A stretch of 64,000 nt of DNA from Tenacibaculum sp. Bg11-29 (GCF_002836595.1 NZ_PJBB01000003.1:1611001-1675000); one strand, 5' to 3'; counted from the first letter of the stretch, positions 36,502-45,056 are shown. Notes: generated from the letters alone by a model not told the origin. Made by a program: numbers and translations.

Positions 36502-37560
36502 TTATAGTGTGTTTACATTATTTAAATCTTCAAAAGCCTTTTTTAAACGCGCTTTAAAAGTTAATTCACCTTCTCGTAACCATTTACGAGGGTCATAGTA
36601 TTTTTTATTTGGTTGATCTGCTCCGTCAGGGTTTCCAATTTGACTAGCTAAATATTCTTTTTTCTCTAATATATAATCACGTGCCCCTTCTGTAAAAGCA
36701 TACTGTAAGTCAGTATCTATATTCATTTTAATAACACCATACCCAATAGCCTCTCTAATTTCTTCTAAAGTAGAACCTGATCCTCCGTGAAAAACAAAAT
36801 CAATTGAATTGTTAGGAACATTGTACTTCTCTGAGATGTATTCTTGAGAGTTCTTTAAAATTTTTGGAGTTAATTTTACGTTACCTGGCTTGTAAACACC
36901 ATGAACATTACCAAAAGCAGCAGCAATTGTAAATTGATCGCTTACTTTCATTAATTCTTCATAAGCAAAAGCTACTTCTTCGGGTTGAGTATATAACTTA
37001 GAAACGTCTACATCAGAGTTGTCAACACCATCTTCTTCACCTCCAGTAATACCTAATTCAATTTCTAAAGTCATTCCTATTTTACTCATACGAGCTAAAT
37101 ATGCTTTACAAATCTCAATATTTTCTTCAATAGGCTCTTCTGATAAGTCAATCATATGAGAGCTATAAAGAGATTTTCCTGTTTCTTTGTAAAATTGCTC
37201 ACTAGCATCTAGTAAACCATCAATCCAAGGTAATAATTTTTTAGCTGCATGATCTGTGTGTAGAATTACAGGTATACCATAGGCCTCTGCTAATAAATGA
37301 ACGTGTTTTGCTCCAGCAACAGCTCCAACTATAGCAGCTTTATGGTTTTCATTTGATAATCCTTTTCCAGCATTGAATTGTGCTCCTCCATTAGAAAATT
37401 GAATAATTACAGGAGCGTTTAATTCTTTTGCGGTTTCTAAAACAGTGTTTACCGTACTAGAACCTACAACATTCACAGCGGGTAAAGCGAAGTTTTTATC
37501 TTTAGCTAATTGAAATATTTCTTGAACTTCTTTTCCAGTTGCGACTCCAGCTTTTATCAT
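36502..37560 (-). CDS. fbaA: Class II fructose-bisphosphate aldolase
   Basis: The enzyme cleaves fructose 1,6-bisphosphate to two triose phosphates and uses zinc. The 352-aa protein shows FALPAVNVVGSSTVNTVLE, the metal-binding HTDHAAKK and the SHMIDLSEE segment, AAFGNVHGVYKPGN with a second histidine ligand, and VFHGGSGSTLEEI. The closing NMDTDLQYA-type region (NIDTDLQYAFTEGARDYI) fits the long FbaA subtype. It has its own promoter-like region and terminator, so it is monocistronic. Confidence 0.97.
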   Translation of the reverse strand: MIKAGVATGKEVQEIFQLAKDKNFALPAVNVVGSSTVNTVLETAKELNAPVIIQFSNGGAQFNAGKGLSNENHKAAIVGAVAGAKHVHLLAEAYGIPVILHTDHAAKKLLPWIDGLLDASEQFYKETGKSLYSSHMIDLSEEPIEENIEICKAYLARMSKIGMTLEIELGITGGEEDGVDNSDVDVSKLYTQPEEVAFAYEELMKVSDQFTIAAAFGNVHGVYKPGNVKLTPKILKNSQEYISEKYNVPNNSIDFVFHGGSGSTLEEIREAIGYGVIKMNIDTDLQYAFTEGARDYILEKKEYLASQIGNPDGADQPNKKYYDPRKWLREGELTFKARLKKAFEDLNNVNTL

Positions 37561-37594
37561 TATTTAATTTTTAGTTAATGGTTGTTTTGAACGA

Positions 37595-37602
37595 CAAATT
37601 TA
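37595..37602 (-). promoter_or_regulatory. -7 type promoter element for fbaA
   Basis: The minus strand reads TAAATTTG, an exact TAnnTTTG match, 34 nt before the fbaA start codon. Confidence 0.45.
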
Positions 37603-37648
37603 CACTTTTTTAGCAAAAATGCGATAATTTTTAGCGATAACGTTGTAG

Positions 37649-40090
37649 TTAGAAAGGGTAGTTAATACCAATATTTAAAACAGAACTAGAGAAATTAAAG
37701 TTTTTAAACCATTTATTATTATTTAGGTAAGGTTCATGTACTTTTAAGCCTAGGTCTAATCGGGCAATTAAAAACTTAAAGTCATATCTAAAACCAAAAC
37801 CAGCACCAACTGCCATATTGGTTAATGATTTAATGTTTTTAAATTTAGAAGATTCTTCTATGTATTGAGAATTGGTAATGTCCCAAATATTACCAGCATC
37901 AACAAATAAAGCCCCTTTTAAAGAACCTAATAAATCAAATCGGTATTCGAAACTTGATAAAAATTTTAAACTACCAATATTATACTCTAATCCAGGTTGT
38001 CGAGCTCCTGGCCCTAAGTCGTAAGTTCTCCAAGCCCTAATGTCATTTGATCCTCCAGCAAAATAACTACGAGAAAAAGGAATACTTGATTTATCGTAAG
38101 TAATAATGGCACCTAAAAAAGTTCTATGAGCTAATACAGTATTGTTACCTAAGTTCCAATACTTTTTATATTCAATGTCGGTTTTGAAATATTGGGCAAT
38201 AGGTATTTTAAAAACAGTTTTTTGACCTCTACTATTTATTTTTTTTGATAATAGACCCATAACATTTCCAGAGTTGGCAATTCTCAGTTTTAAAAAAGAA
38301 AAATTAGCATCTTTAATGTTTTCTTGATTGTTGTATGTGAAGCTATATGCGATTTCTGGAATTAAAAAATCAGAAGTAATAATGTTATATCTATTAAAAA
38401 TGTTAAGATTACTTCGGTACTCTAAAGGATTCGTAGTAGCAAAAGAACTATCATTAATAACATTCCTCATAAATTGCAAAACATTTGGAGAATCACTAGA
38501 GGGGAGTGTATATGTAGTAGTTGCGTTATCTACTTCTTTTAGCTTTGAATATTCTGAAGAGTAAACATTAAAATAATTTTCAACATTTAAGTTTCGAATA
38601 TATTGAGTATTAAATAATTCTAATTGGATAGATTTTTTTTTGTTGAAATTCCATTTGTAATCTAAACCAACAGAGATGTTTTGCTTATCTAAACCTATAT
38701 TTTTCTGAATCCCCCCACCAACGAAAAATTTTGTTCTAGGAGACATTCTTTTAGGAACAAACTTATGTAAACCGAAAGGAGCCATAAAACGAGGAACCTC
38801 TAAAGAAACGTCAGCACCAATTTCCCACCCAGGACCGTTGTTTGAATTAAAATAAGAACCGAAAGTTGAGAGTTTAAAAATTTCAGAACCTTTAAATGTA
38901 TTTCTATTTATTAAAGAAAACTTTAAAGAAACATCAAAATTACGAATATTTGAGCGAGATAATTCTGTATCAAAACCTAAAGTGTATTTTTCAATAGGTG
39001 TTAAAAATATATTAGCTTCTAGTTCATCGTCACTTAATTCATTATAACGAATAGAGGTTGATTTAAAGTTTTTTAAACCTCTTAGGTGTGTTCTTGTTAA
39101 ATTCTTTAAGGAATCACTATAAACTGTGTTAGGTTTAATAAATAATGATTGAGATAAGTATTTTGGATTGTATTTTAATTTTTTGTGAGCATAAAAATTA
39201 AAGCCTTTATATTGCATTGTATCATTATGAACTGAATCTCTTTTATTATAAGTGTAATCAGTATAAATATTAATCTTTTTTATTTTTTGAATTTTAAAAG
39301 GAATAACTCTGTCTGAAATGTTAATTTCAACAGCTGTTTTTTCATAGTTTATAAGTGTATCAATTTCAAATGAAATATAATTTTCATTAAAATGATATAT
39401 TCCTTTGTTTCTAAATAATTTTACTAAACGGTTTGCTTCTTTAATGAAGTTACCATCTTTATATTGGTTACCAGATTTAAGAAAACTTTTTTGTTTTGAT
39501 TGGCTGTATAAAGAATTTAATACAGGAGAAGATATTTTAGAATTAATAGTGCCTAAAAAAGAAGGTTTTCCTTTAGTAATAAAATAAGATATTTCTCCTT
39601 TTCTTTTACCAATAGTGTCCTTTTTTGAAGTGATTTTTGATTTGAAATAACCTTCTGTTAGGAAATAGGAAGTTAGACTAGCTACTGTTTTTTTTGTCTT
39701 TTTATCATTAATAATAATCGGTGCCTGACCGCTATTTAAAAACCATTGATTTAAGCCAATAAAAGTTTTAGCAACAGAAATACTTTGTTTTTCTGAAAAT
39801 GTTTTTTTAAAAAAAGAATAGGCTTTTAAATGTTTTTTACCCCATTCACTTGGGGTTTCTGGAGCATCAGGATTTCCTAGGTTATAAAAATATAAAGATA
39901 GTGGTATACCTAAAGCTTTAGCATTAGGCTGTTGTAGTAAGAATTCAGTAATACTTTCATTTGAATTTTTTATACTATCAACATAAATAGTGTTTTTTGA
40001 TAGCAATAATTCATTTTCTTTTACATATTTTATCGTACTACACGAACTGAATAATATTACTAATAAAAAGAAGGAAGAAAGTTTTTTCAT
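37649..40090 (-). CDS. TamA/BamA-like outer membrane lipoprotein
   Basis: The 813-aa protein has a lipoprotein signal with Cys17 (ILFSSCSTI), an N-terminal region with POTRA-like repeats (KPSFLGTINSKISSPVLNSL, then SKQKSFLKSGNQYKDGNFIK) and a C-terminal Omp85 barrel (RSYFAGGSNDIRAWRTYDLG, with conserved LRGY-type segment here IRAWRTY, and YRFDLLGSLKGALFVDAGNI). It ends VLNIGINYPF with a terminal phenylalanine. A lipidated TamA-like protein is common in Bacteroidota. It probably takes part in outer-membrane protein or lipid export. The ATG at 40090 is chosen for the signal. It is divergent from the SpoU methyltransferase gene. Confidence 0.87.
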   Translation of the reverse strand: MKKLSSFFLLVILFSSCSTIKYVKENELLLSKNTIYVDSIKNSNESITEFLLQQPNAKALGIPLSLYFYNLGNPDAPETPSEWGKKHLKAYSFFKKTFSEKQSISVAKTFIGLNQWFLNSGQAPIIINDKKTKKTVASLTSYFLTEGYFKSKITSKKDTIGKRKGEISYFITKGKPSFLGTINSKISSPVLNSLYSQSKQKSFLKSGNQYKDGNFIKEANRLVKLFRNKGIYHFNENYISFEIDTLINYEKTAVEINISDRVIPFKIQKIKKINIYTDYTYNKRDSVHNDTMQYKGFNFYAHKKLKYNPKYLSQSLFIKPNTVYSDSLKNLTRTHLRGLKNFKSTSIRYNELSDDELEANIFLTPIEKYTLGFDTELSRSNIRNFDVSLKFSLINRNTFKGSEIFKLSTFGSYFNSNNGPGWEIGADVSLEVPRFMAPFGLHKFVPKRMSPRTKFFVGGGIQKNIGLDKQNISVGLDYKWNFNKKKSIQLELFNTQYIRNLNVENYFNVYSSEYSKLKEVDNATTTYTLPSSDSPNVLQFMRNVINDSSFATTNPLEYRSNLNIFNRYNIITSDFLIPEIAYSFTYNNQENIKDANFSFLKLRIANSGNVMGLLSKKINSRGQKTVFKIPIAQYFKTDIEYKKYWNLGNNTVLAHRTFLGAIITYDKSSIPFSRSYFAGGSNDIRAWRTYDLGPGARQPGLEYNIGSLKFLSSFEYRFDLLGSLKGALFVDAGNIWDITNSQYIEESSKFKNIKSLTNMAVGAGFGFRYDFKFLIARLDLGLKVHEPYLNNNKWFKNFNFSSSVLNIGINYPF

Positions 40091-40163
40091 TAACTTTACG
40101 GCTCGTGTTTTAAATATCAAAAATACTGTTTTTTAGTGGTTATAATGTGTTAAAAAAATAATA

Positions 40164-40898
40164 ATGAGTTTATCTAAAAACAACCTGAAGTTAATAACAA
40201 GTTTACAGCAAAAAAAGTATAGACAGAAGCATAATTTATTTGTAGCTGAAGGGATAAAGGTAATAATGGAGTTGTTAAGTTCTACTATTAAAGTATCACA
40301 TATTTTTACTACAGATGAATCTTTTTTAGCACTTAGCGAGGTAGATTTTACAGTTATTACAGATTTGGAATTAAAAAAAATTAGCACATTAAAGAATCCT
40401 AATAAAGTTTTAGGGTTGTTTAAAATACCTGAAAAGATTAATGTAAATAAAGATAACTTTACTGTAGCTTTAGATGAAGTGAATGATCCCGGTAATTTAG
40501 GAACCATTATTCGTTTGTGTGATTGGTTTGGTATTTCAGAATTGGTTTGCTCGAAGAATACAGTTGATTGTTATAATCAAAAAGTTGTGCAATCTACTAT
40601 GGGGTCTTTAACAAGAGTTAATATTTCTTATGTTGATTTACCAGAGTTTTTATCAAATACTAAGTTACCTGTTTATACCGCAGATATGGAGGGTAGTAAT
40701 GTATATAAAGTATCGCTGCCTGAAAAAGCAATCCTTGTTATGGGTAACGAAGCAAACGGTATTTCAAACGAAGTATCAGAAATAGTAAAGCATAAGTTAA
40801 CAATACCACGATTTGGAGAAAATCAACAAACAGAAAGTTTAAATGTTGCTACAGCAACGGCTATTTTATTAAGTGAATTTAAAAGAGGGTTAGAATAA
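40164..40898 (+). CDS. SpoU/TrmH family RNA 2'-O-methyltransferase
   Basis: The 244-aa protein has an N-terminal substrate-binding domain (LKLITSLQQKKYRQKHNLFV, AEG) and a trefoil-knot SPOUT domain with the three SpoU motifs: NDPGNLGTIIRLCDWFG, LVMGNEANGIS and the closing LTIPRFGENQQTESLNVATA. It methylates ribose 2'-OH of rRNA or tRNA; the exact target cannot be read from sequence. It is convergent with the SPASM gene, with only 5 bp between the stops. Confidence 0.92.
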   Translation: MSLSKNNLKLITSLQQKKYRQKHNLFVAEGIKVIMELLSSTIKVSHIFTTDESFLALSEVDFTVITDLELKKISTLKNPNKVLGLFKIPEKINVNKDNFTVALDEVNDPGNLGTIIRLCDWFGISELVCSKNTVDCYNQKVVQSTMGSLTRVNISYVDLPEFLSNTKLPVYTADMEGSNVYKVSLPEKAILVMGNEANGISNEVSEIVKHKLTIPRFGENQQTESLNVATATAILLSEFKRGLE

Positions 40899-40903
40899 GT
40901 TTT

Positions 40904-41866
40904 TTAGCAAGTCTTTTTTTCTAAATGACTTATGAAAAACTTATTATGATTACTTATAACTCCTGTTTTTTCAAGAGATTTATATCCTTTTTCTTTTTTC
41001 CATTTTGCAATAAATGGATTATAATTACATTCCGTTTTGTGGTACCATTCATTTAATTTTCGTTGCTGTGGAATTCTATTATCTACACACATGTATCTGA
41101 ATTCACAATTTTTACAAACATCACATATATCTTTATGTACTTTCCAGTATTTTTGAAATTTTTTACTAATAATTGCTTTTGAAATTTTTTCTGTAAAATC
41201 TTTTTCTTTAAGGTTTGCAAATGATTCAGGTGATTCAGGAGTGTTTTTAATCTCACCATTAAAAGTGATATGGATTTTTTTATTAAAATAGTTATGATAA
41301 GAATGAGATTCTATAAATAGAGGGTAATTTAAATCAATAGTATCTCTGTTTGTAAACGAACCAAGGTTTTCTTCAGTAATTAATATTCTAAAAAGGTTTT
41401 TTCTAGCTAAAATGGATTTATTATTAGTTATTATTGTTACTGATTCTGGATAGGTTTTTTTTTCTATTAATTTTTCTAACAGATCAATTATATTATCGTT
41501 TACTTGAATGAGTAGGCTAGGTATTTTAAGGGTATTACATATTTGAATAGTTTTGTTTAAATAGGTAATATTTGAATAAGTTAGCGTTAGGTACTCAATT
41601 TTATGTTTAGATTCATATATCTGTTTTTGTTTAGGAAAGTGTTGTTCAATGCCTTGTTGAATTTTATAAATCATTCTATTTTCTGATAAAAAAATAAATA
41701 ATTCGATAGATATGTCTTTTTTTTTAAAAAAACGTTGTGTTATTAATTTGTCAATTTCGGTTATCTCATTATTATCTAAATGAAACATGTCTCCATTTTT
41801 GAAATTAGCAAGTATACTTTGTTTGTGTCCTTTGGTTATTGTTATACCTGTTGAAATTCCGTACAT
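40904..41866 (-). CDS. gwsS: SPASM-domain peptide maturase of a grasp-with-spasm system
   Basis: The 320-aa protein ends in a cysteine cluster DICDVCKNCEFRYMCVDNR (Cys248, 251, 254, 260, with Cys280 and Cys320 beyond), the layout of the auxiliary iron-sulfur SPASM domain. There is no radical-SAM CxxxCxxC motif anywhere in the N-terminal part, as in the GwsS-type proteins paired with ATP-grasp enzymes. The ATG at 41866 is preferred to an ATG at 41908: it lies 2 nt after the stop of a small upstream gene (TAACCATG), and the earlier start would overlap that gene by 40 bp. It probably works with the ATP-grasp enzyme on the precursor peptides, but its reaction is unknown. Confidence 0.85.
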   Translation of the reverse strand: MYGISTGITITKGHKQSILANFKNGDMFHLDNNEITEIDKLITQRFFKKKDISIELFIFLSENRMIYKIQQGIEQHFPKQKQIYESKHKIEYLTLTYSNITYLNKTIQICNTLKIPSLLIQVNDNIIDLLEKLIEKKTYPESVTIITNNKSILARKNLFRILITEENLGSFTNRDTIDLNYPLFIESHSYHNYFNKKIHITFNGEIKNTPESPESFANLKEKDFTEKISKAIISKKFQKYWKVHKDICDVCKNCEFRYMCVDNRIPQQRKLNEWYHKTECNYNPFIAKWKKEKGYKSLEKTGVISNHNKFFISHLEKKTC

Positions 41867-41868
41867 GG

Positions 41869-42048
41869 TTAAATTATTTTTTTTGTAGGAGCTATAAAAG
41901 AACTCCAATTTGCTCTGCTTATTTCTGAGTAGAAATATTTTCTTTCTTTTTTTTTCTTACTTTTCTTTAAAAAAGCACCAACATTTAAAACATCAGCAGG
42001 AAATTTATATTTCCTCATAATTTTTATATATTCCTTTTTGTTTTTCAT
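41869..42048 (-). CDS. Small basic protein (59 aa) between the ATP-grasp and SPASM genes
   Basis: The frame begins MKNKKEYIKIMRKYKFPADV, continues LNVGAFLKKSKKKKERKYFY and ends SEISRANWSSFIAPTKKII. Its ATG overlaps the TGA of the ATP-grasp gene (ATGA), and its TAA is 2 nt before the chosen ATG of the SPASM gene, so all three are likely translated together. It is rich in lysine, has no GG leader motif and no signal peptide. It may be a leader-binding or partner protein, but this is inference; I do not recognise the family. Confidence 0.7.
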   Translation of the reverse strand: MKNKKEYIKIMRKYKFPADVLNVGAFLKKSKKKKERKYFYSEISRANWSSFIAPTKKII

Positions 42049-43025
42049 AAGTCTATAATTTCTTCAGCAATTACTTTATTTAAATCTACACCGCAAACCT
42101 TTCCTAAATATCCGAATTGACCAACGGGGTTTACTTCTAAAAAATAGTATTCACCAGATTCTGTGTACATAAAATCAAATGATCCAGTATTTAATTTTAA
42201 AACATCCATTAAATTAAATAACTTTTCTTTTAGGGAGTTTGGAATAATATATGGCTCGTCTAAGTATGGTTTATCATTGTTATAAACACGGTAATCAACA
42301 ACAGATTCTTTGTTCATTTGAGAGAAAATAGCCATAGCATACACCTTCTTTAAAAAAACGAAAACTCTTATTTCAAATAATTTTTTAATTTCTTTTTGAA
42401 TAAGCGAAGTCATAATTTTTTCAGGAAATAATAATTTATCTAATCTTGCAGTGTAGGTTAAGAATTTTTGTGTTTCAGATTCTGTTATCAGCGGTGCTGC
42501 AAGTGTCTTAGAAATATAAGAGGTTTCATCATTTAAGGTATTCATTTCTGTTTTTAAGTATGTATCAGGAATCTTAAAACCTATCTTTTTTGCTTGTTCT
42601 AATACAATAAGTTTGTTTATAAAGGCATCACCCCATAACCCTATTACATTATATTTTGTGCAAAAATGATATTCAAGAAATTCATTAAGTGAACGTTCGT
42701 AATAATGAATATAATCTAATATTGAATCTTTTATTGAATTATTAGAAACAGGGTTGATTTTAAAATTGAGTATTCCATTTCGTATAAATACGGTTTGTAA
42801 TTTTTTAAAATTTAAAATATATTCCTTTTCATTTTCTTCTATTAGTAAAGATAGGGCTTGTGTTTGCATATCATAATCATGAATACTTACTGTATCTTTA
42901 TAGGTGTTAATACAAAAGAAATCAGCTTTGTAATGCATTAGCCATTCGGTTATAGCTTTAAAATTAGTATCTTCTTCAGAAGATATAATCAGTATTTTTG
43001 GATTTTTTACTTTTTTTTTAAGCAT
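42045..43025 (-). CDS. gwsG: ATP-grasp peptide maturase of a grasp-with-spasm system
   Basis: The 326-aa protein starts KILIISSEEDTNFKAITEWL, resembles the MvdC/MvdD graspetide ligases, and has the ATP-grasp C-terminal metal/ATP motif GEYYFLEVNPVGQFGYLGKV (E297, N299 in FLEVNP). VFVFLKKVYAMAIFS and NTGSFDFMY are ATP-site strands. Such enzymes activate Asp/Glu side chains and join them to Thr/Ser (esters) or Lys (amides). It follows a precursor gene across a hairpin and overlaps the next small gene by 4 nt (ATGA). The call is firm at family level; the product is inferred. Confidence 0.88.
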   Translation of the reverse strand: MLKKKVKNPKILIISSEEDTNFKAITEWLMHYKADFFCINTYKDTVSIHDYDMQTQALSLLIEENEKEYILNFKKLQTVFIRNGILNFKINPVSNNSIKDSILDYIHYYERSLNEFLEYHFCTKYNVIGLWGDAFINKLIVLEQAKKIGFKIPDTYLKTEMNTLNDETSYISKTLAAPLITESETQKFLTYTARLDKLLFPEKIMTSLIQKEIKKLFEIRVFVFLKKVYAMAIFSQMNKESVVDYRVYNNDKPYLDEPYIIPNSLKEKLFNLMDVLKLNTGSFDFMYTESGEYYFLEVNPVGQFGYLGKVCGVDLNKVIAEEIIDL

Positions 43026-43048
43026 TTAAGTATTTATTATACTAATAA

Positions 43049-43071
43049 AACCACCGTATTATACGGTGGTT
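43049..43071 (-). terminator. Hairpin between precursor and ATP-grasp gene (attenuator)
   Basis: An 11-bp inverted repeat (AACCACCGTAT at 43049-43059, complement at 43061-43071) followed on the minus strand by TTTTATT. It lies 17 nt after the precursor stop and 23 nt before the maturase start, a position suited to partial termination that would give more precursor than enzyme. Confidence 0.6.
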
Positions 43072-43087
43072 AATAATTGAAAAGGAA

Positions 43088-43279
43088 TTACCTTCTTCTG
43101 TAACTAGCATCAACATAAGTACCATTATTGGGGTTTGATCCAAAACATCTTCCAACTAAGTCAGAAGTATCTTCACCTGTTTCATTGTCAACACCAGAAG
43201 TTACTTCATAGTTAGGAAGCCCTCCAGTAATTTTACTTAGGTCTGTTTTTTTGTTTTCAAATTTTTTAAAAGAAATCAT
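43088..43279 (-). CDS. Grasp-with-spasm type precursor peptide
   Basis: The 63-aa peptide has a leader FKKFENKKTDLSKITGG with a double-glycine cleavage motif (residues 19-20). The core begins LPNYEVTSGVDNETGEDTSD and ends GTYVDASYRRR, with Thr/Ser closely mixed with Glu/Asp as in graspetides, plus one Cys (RCFG). It is directly upstream of the maturase genes and behind a conserved hairpin element, so it is the most likely direct substrate. Confidence 0.75.
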   Translation of the reverse strand: MISFKKFENKKTDLSKITGGLPNYEVTSGVDNETGEDTSDLVGRCFGSNPNNGTYVDASYRRR

Positions 43280-43302
43280 AATATAATTATTTAATTTTAT
43301 TG

Positions 43303-43358
43303 CCTACTCTTAATTATTGTATCAATAAAAACTATATTTTCGGCTACCTATAGTTTTT
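43303..43358 (-). promoter_or_regulatory. Conserved inverted-repeat element A, upstream of the proximal precursor
   Basis: A perfect 10-bp inverted repeat (43327-43336 and 43349-43358) encloses the 12-nt loop TTTTCGGCTACC (plus strand). CCTACTCTT lies at 43303-43311, which on the minus strand reads AAGAGTAGG, 23 nt before the precursor ATG. The loop and the box recur in element B near 45336-45388. Confidence 0.6.
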
Positions 43359-43495
43359 GTAATAACATTTAATTACTGATTATGGGTGTCTGTTTTTTTT
43401 TGAAAAATAAATTGTTTATGATATACTTATATCAATTATAAATATCTTGTACAGTAATTATAATTGCTATGAGGTTATTATTTATTTTGAGTTAT

Positions 43496-43927
43496 CTAGC
43501 AAATAAATATTCCCCCACAACCATCTGAAATACCTGTTACAGGTATAGTTGGAGACGAAAAAGTATTATAAAAAACAAATACATATTCTGTACATGGCTC
43601 TAAAACCCAATTGGTGTTTTCTCCTCCAGAGATTGCTCCTGAATCTACTATTGGTCCTCCAGGGTAAGTATCAGCTAAAAATATTTGATAATAAAATAAT
43701 TGATCTAAGGGAGCATTTCCACCAGTTCCCGTTTGTATTGTAACCTTGAATCCTTCTCCACAACCAGATATGGTAGGGGAGTACCAAGGAGATTTTTTGT
43801 TTTTCTCTAGAGAAGATGTTTTTTTAAAAATTTGCATTTCTTTTTCACTAATTTCTTCTAAACTGTCTTCTGTTGTACATGCTAAAAATCCAATAAAAGC
43901 AAAAAGGTAGATGATTCTAAATTTCAT
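43496..43927 (-). CDS. Small secreted lipoprotein embedded in the RiPP locus
   Basis: The 143-aa protein has a lipoprotein signal with Cys17 (FIGFLACTTE), a short charged stretch, then a compact domain with four cysteines (SGCGEGFKVTI, LEPCTEYVF, DGCGGIFIC) and beta-rich spacing resembling a small fibronectin-type or Ig-like fold; the fold is a guess. It lies between the precursor array and the proximal precursor on the same strand. It may be an immunity, capture or delivery protein for the peptides (inference). Confidence 0.65.
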   Translation of the reverse strand: MKFRIIYLFAFIGFLACTTEDSLEEISEKEMQIFKKTSSLEKNKKSPWYSPTISGCGEGFKVTIQTGTGGNAPLDQLFYYQIFLADTYPGGPIVDSGAISGGENTNWVLEPCTEYVFVFYNTFSSPTIPVTGISDGCGGIFIC

Positions 43928-44065
43928 GTTAATATTTTTAAATTAATATATTTTTGATCCTATAATTAGTTGTAAAATTCTAGTATACAACTGATTATTT
44001 CGAAACCTTATGTTGTTGAATATTATTTTAATTATAATAATGTATAAAACTCAGGTTTTTTTACT

Positions 44066-44251
44066 TTAAGGTTTTGTTTTTCGAATGGTAATACTACCAA
44101 TAGGAGCAGTGATCTCATCATCATCCGCATCCTCTTCATCCTCATCATCTATATCAACAATAGAAGTGTGTTTTGAAGTAGCAATTGTACCACCTTTAAT
44201 AGTTTGTAACTTTTCTCTAGTTAGAGATTCAAATAGATTTACAGTTTTCAT
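44066..44251 (-). CDS. Precursor peptide, repeat copy 1 (proximal to enzymes)
   Basis: The 61-aa peptide has the leader ending LFESLTREKLQTIKGG, shared letter for letter with copies 2-4. The core TIATSKHTSIVD is followed by an acidic run (DDEDEEDADDDE) and a distinct tail ITAPIGSITIRKTKP. The mixture of Thr/Ser/Lys and Asp/Glu suits ATP-grasp crosslinking. It is the most divergent of the tandem copies at its C-terminus. Confidence 0.75.
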   Translation of the reverse strand: MKTVNLFESLTREKLQTIKGGTIATSKHTSIVDIDDEDEEDADDDEITAPIGSITIRKTKP

Positions 44252-44309
44252 TTTTTTGTTTTAAGTTATAAAATAGGGTTAGTATTTAGTCAATACCAGT
44301 CTTTAATAT

Positions 44310-44501
44310 TTAAGGCATAATACTGGTGTTTGTTTTTCCAGTAGCAAGCCCTGTTATAGTAACACCACCTTCATCATCGTCTTCATCGTCTTCATTCTCT
44401 AGATCAACAACAGTAGTGTGTTTTGAAGTAGCAATTGTACCACCTTTAATAGTTTGTAACTTTTCTCTAGTTAGAGATTCAAATAGATTTACAGTTTTCA
44501 T
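44310..44501 (-). CDS. Precursor peptide, repeat copy 2
   Basis: The 63-aa peptide has the common leader ending LFESLTREKLQTIKGG. The core starts TIATSKHTTVVDLENEDDED and ends GVTITGLATGKTNTSIMP. It differs from copies 3 and 4 mainly in the acid run and the last residues. Start and spacer are as in the other copies. Confidence 0.75.
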   Translation of the reverse strand: MKTVNLFESLTREKLQTIKGGTIATSKHTTVVDLENEDDEDDDEGGVTITGLATGKTNTSIMP

Positions 44502-44559
44502 TTTCTTGTTTTAAGTTATAAAATAGGGTTAGTATTTAGTTAATACCAGTCTTTAATAA

Positions 44560-44751
44560 TTAAGGTTTAATAATAGGACTTGTTTTTCCTGTAGCAAGCC
44601 CTGTTATAGTAATACCACCATCTTCATCATCCTCATCATCCTCATTATCTATGTCGACAATAGAAGTGTATTTTGAAGTAGCAATTGTACCACCTTTAAT
44701 AGTTTGTAGTTTTTCTCTAGTTAGAGATTCAAATAGATTTACAGTTTTCAT
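44560..44751 (-). CDS. Precursor peptide, repeat copy 3
   Basis: The 63-aa peptide has the common leader. The core starts TIATSKYTSIVDIDNEDDED and ends GITITGLATGKTSPIIKP. It is the only copy with Tyr in place of His after TSK. Confidence 0.75.
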   Translation of the reverse strand: MKTVNLFESLTREKLQTIKGGTIATSKYTSIVDIDNEDDEDDEDGGITITGLATGKTSPIIKP

Positions 44752-44810
44752 TTTCTTTTTTTTAAGTTATAAAATAGGGTTAGTATTTAGTTAATACCAG
44801 TCTTTAATAA

Positions 44811-45002
44811 TTAAGTTTTAATAATAGGACTTGTTTTTCCTGTAGCAAGCCCTGTCATAGTAACACCACCTTCATCATCATCTTCATCGTCTTCCTCTTC
44901 TATATCAACAACGGTAGTGTGTTTTGAAGTAGCAATTGTACCACCTTTAATAGTTTGTAATTTTTCTCTAGTTAGAGATTCAAATAGATTTACAGTTTTC
45001 AT
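44811..45002 (-). CDS. Precursor peptide, repeat copy 4
   Basis: The 63-aa peptide has the common leader. The core starts TIATSKHTTVVDIEEEDDED and ends GVTMTGLATGKTSPIIKT. It is the first intact copy reached by transcription, after the frameshifted copy 5. Confidence 0.75.
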   Translation of the reverse strand: MKTVNLFESLTREKLQTIKGGTIATSKHTTVVDIEEEDDEDDDEGGVTMTGLATGKTSPIIKT

Positions 45003-45056
45003 TTTCTTTAAGTTATAAAATAGGGTTATTATTTAGTTAATACCAGTCTTTAATAA

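Noticed and set aside
41864..41908. SPASM gene start at 41908
   Set aside because: It overlaps the coupled 59-aa gene by 40 bp, while the ATG at 41866 is 2 nt after that gene's stop.
44326..44514. A plus-strand open frame opposite a precursor repeat
   Set aside because: It is the complement of the repeat's leader and acid run (poly-Ser from GAT/GAA codons), and the minus-strand frame has the leader, GG motif and start context.
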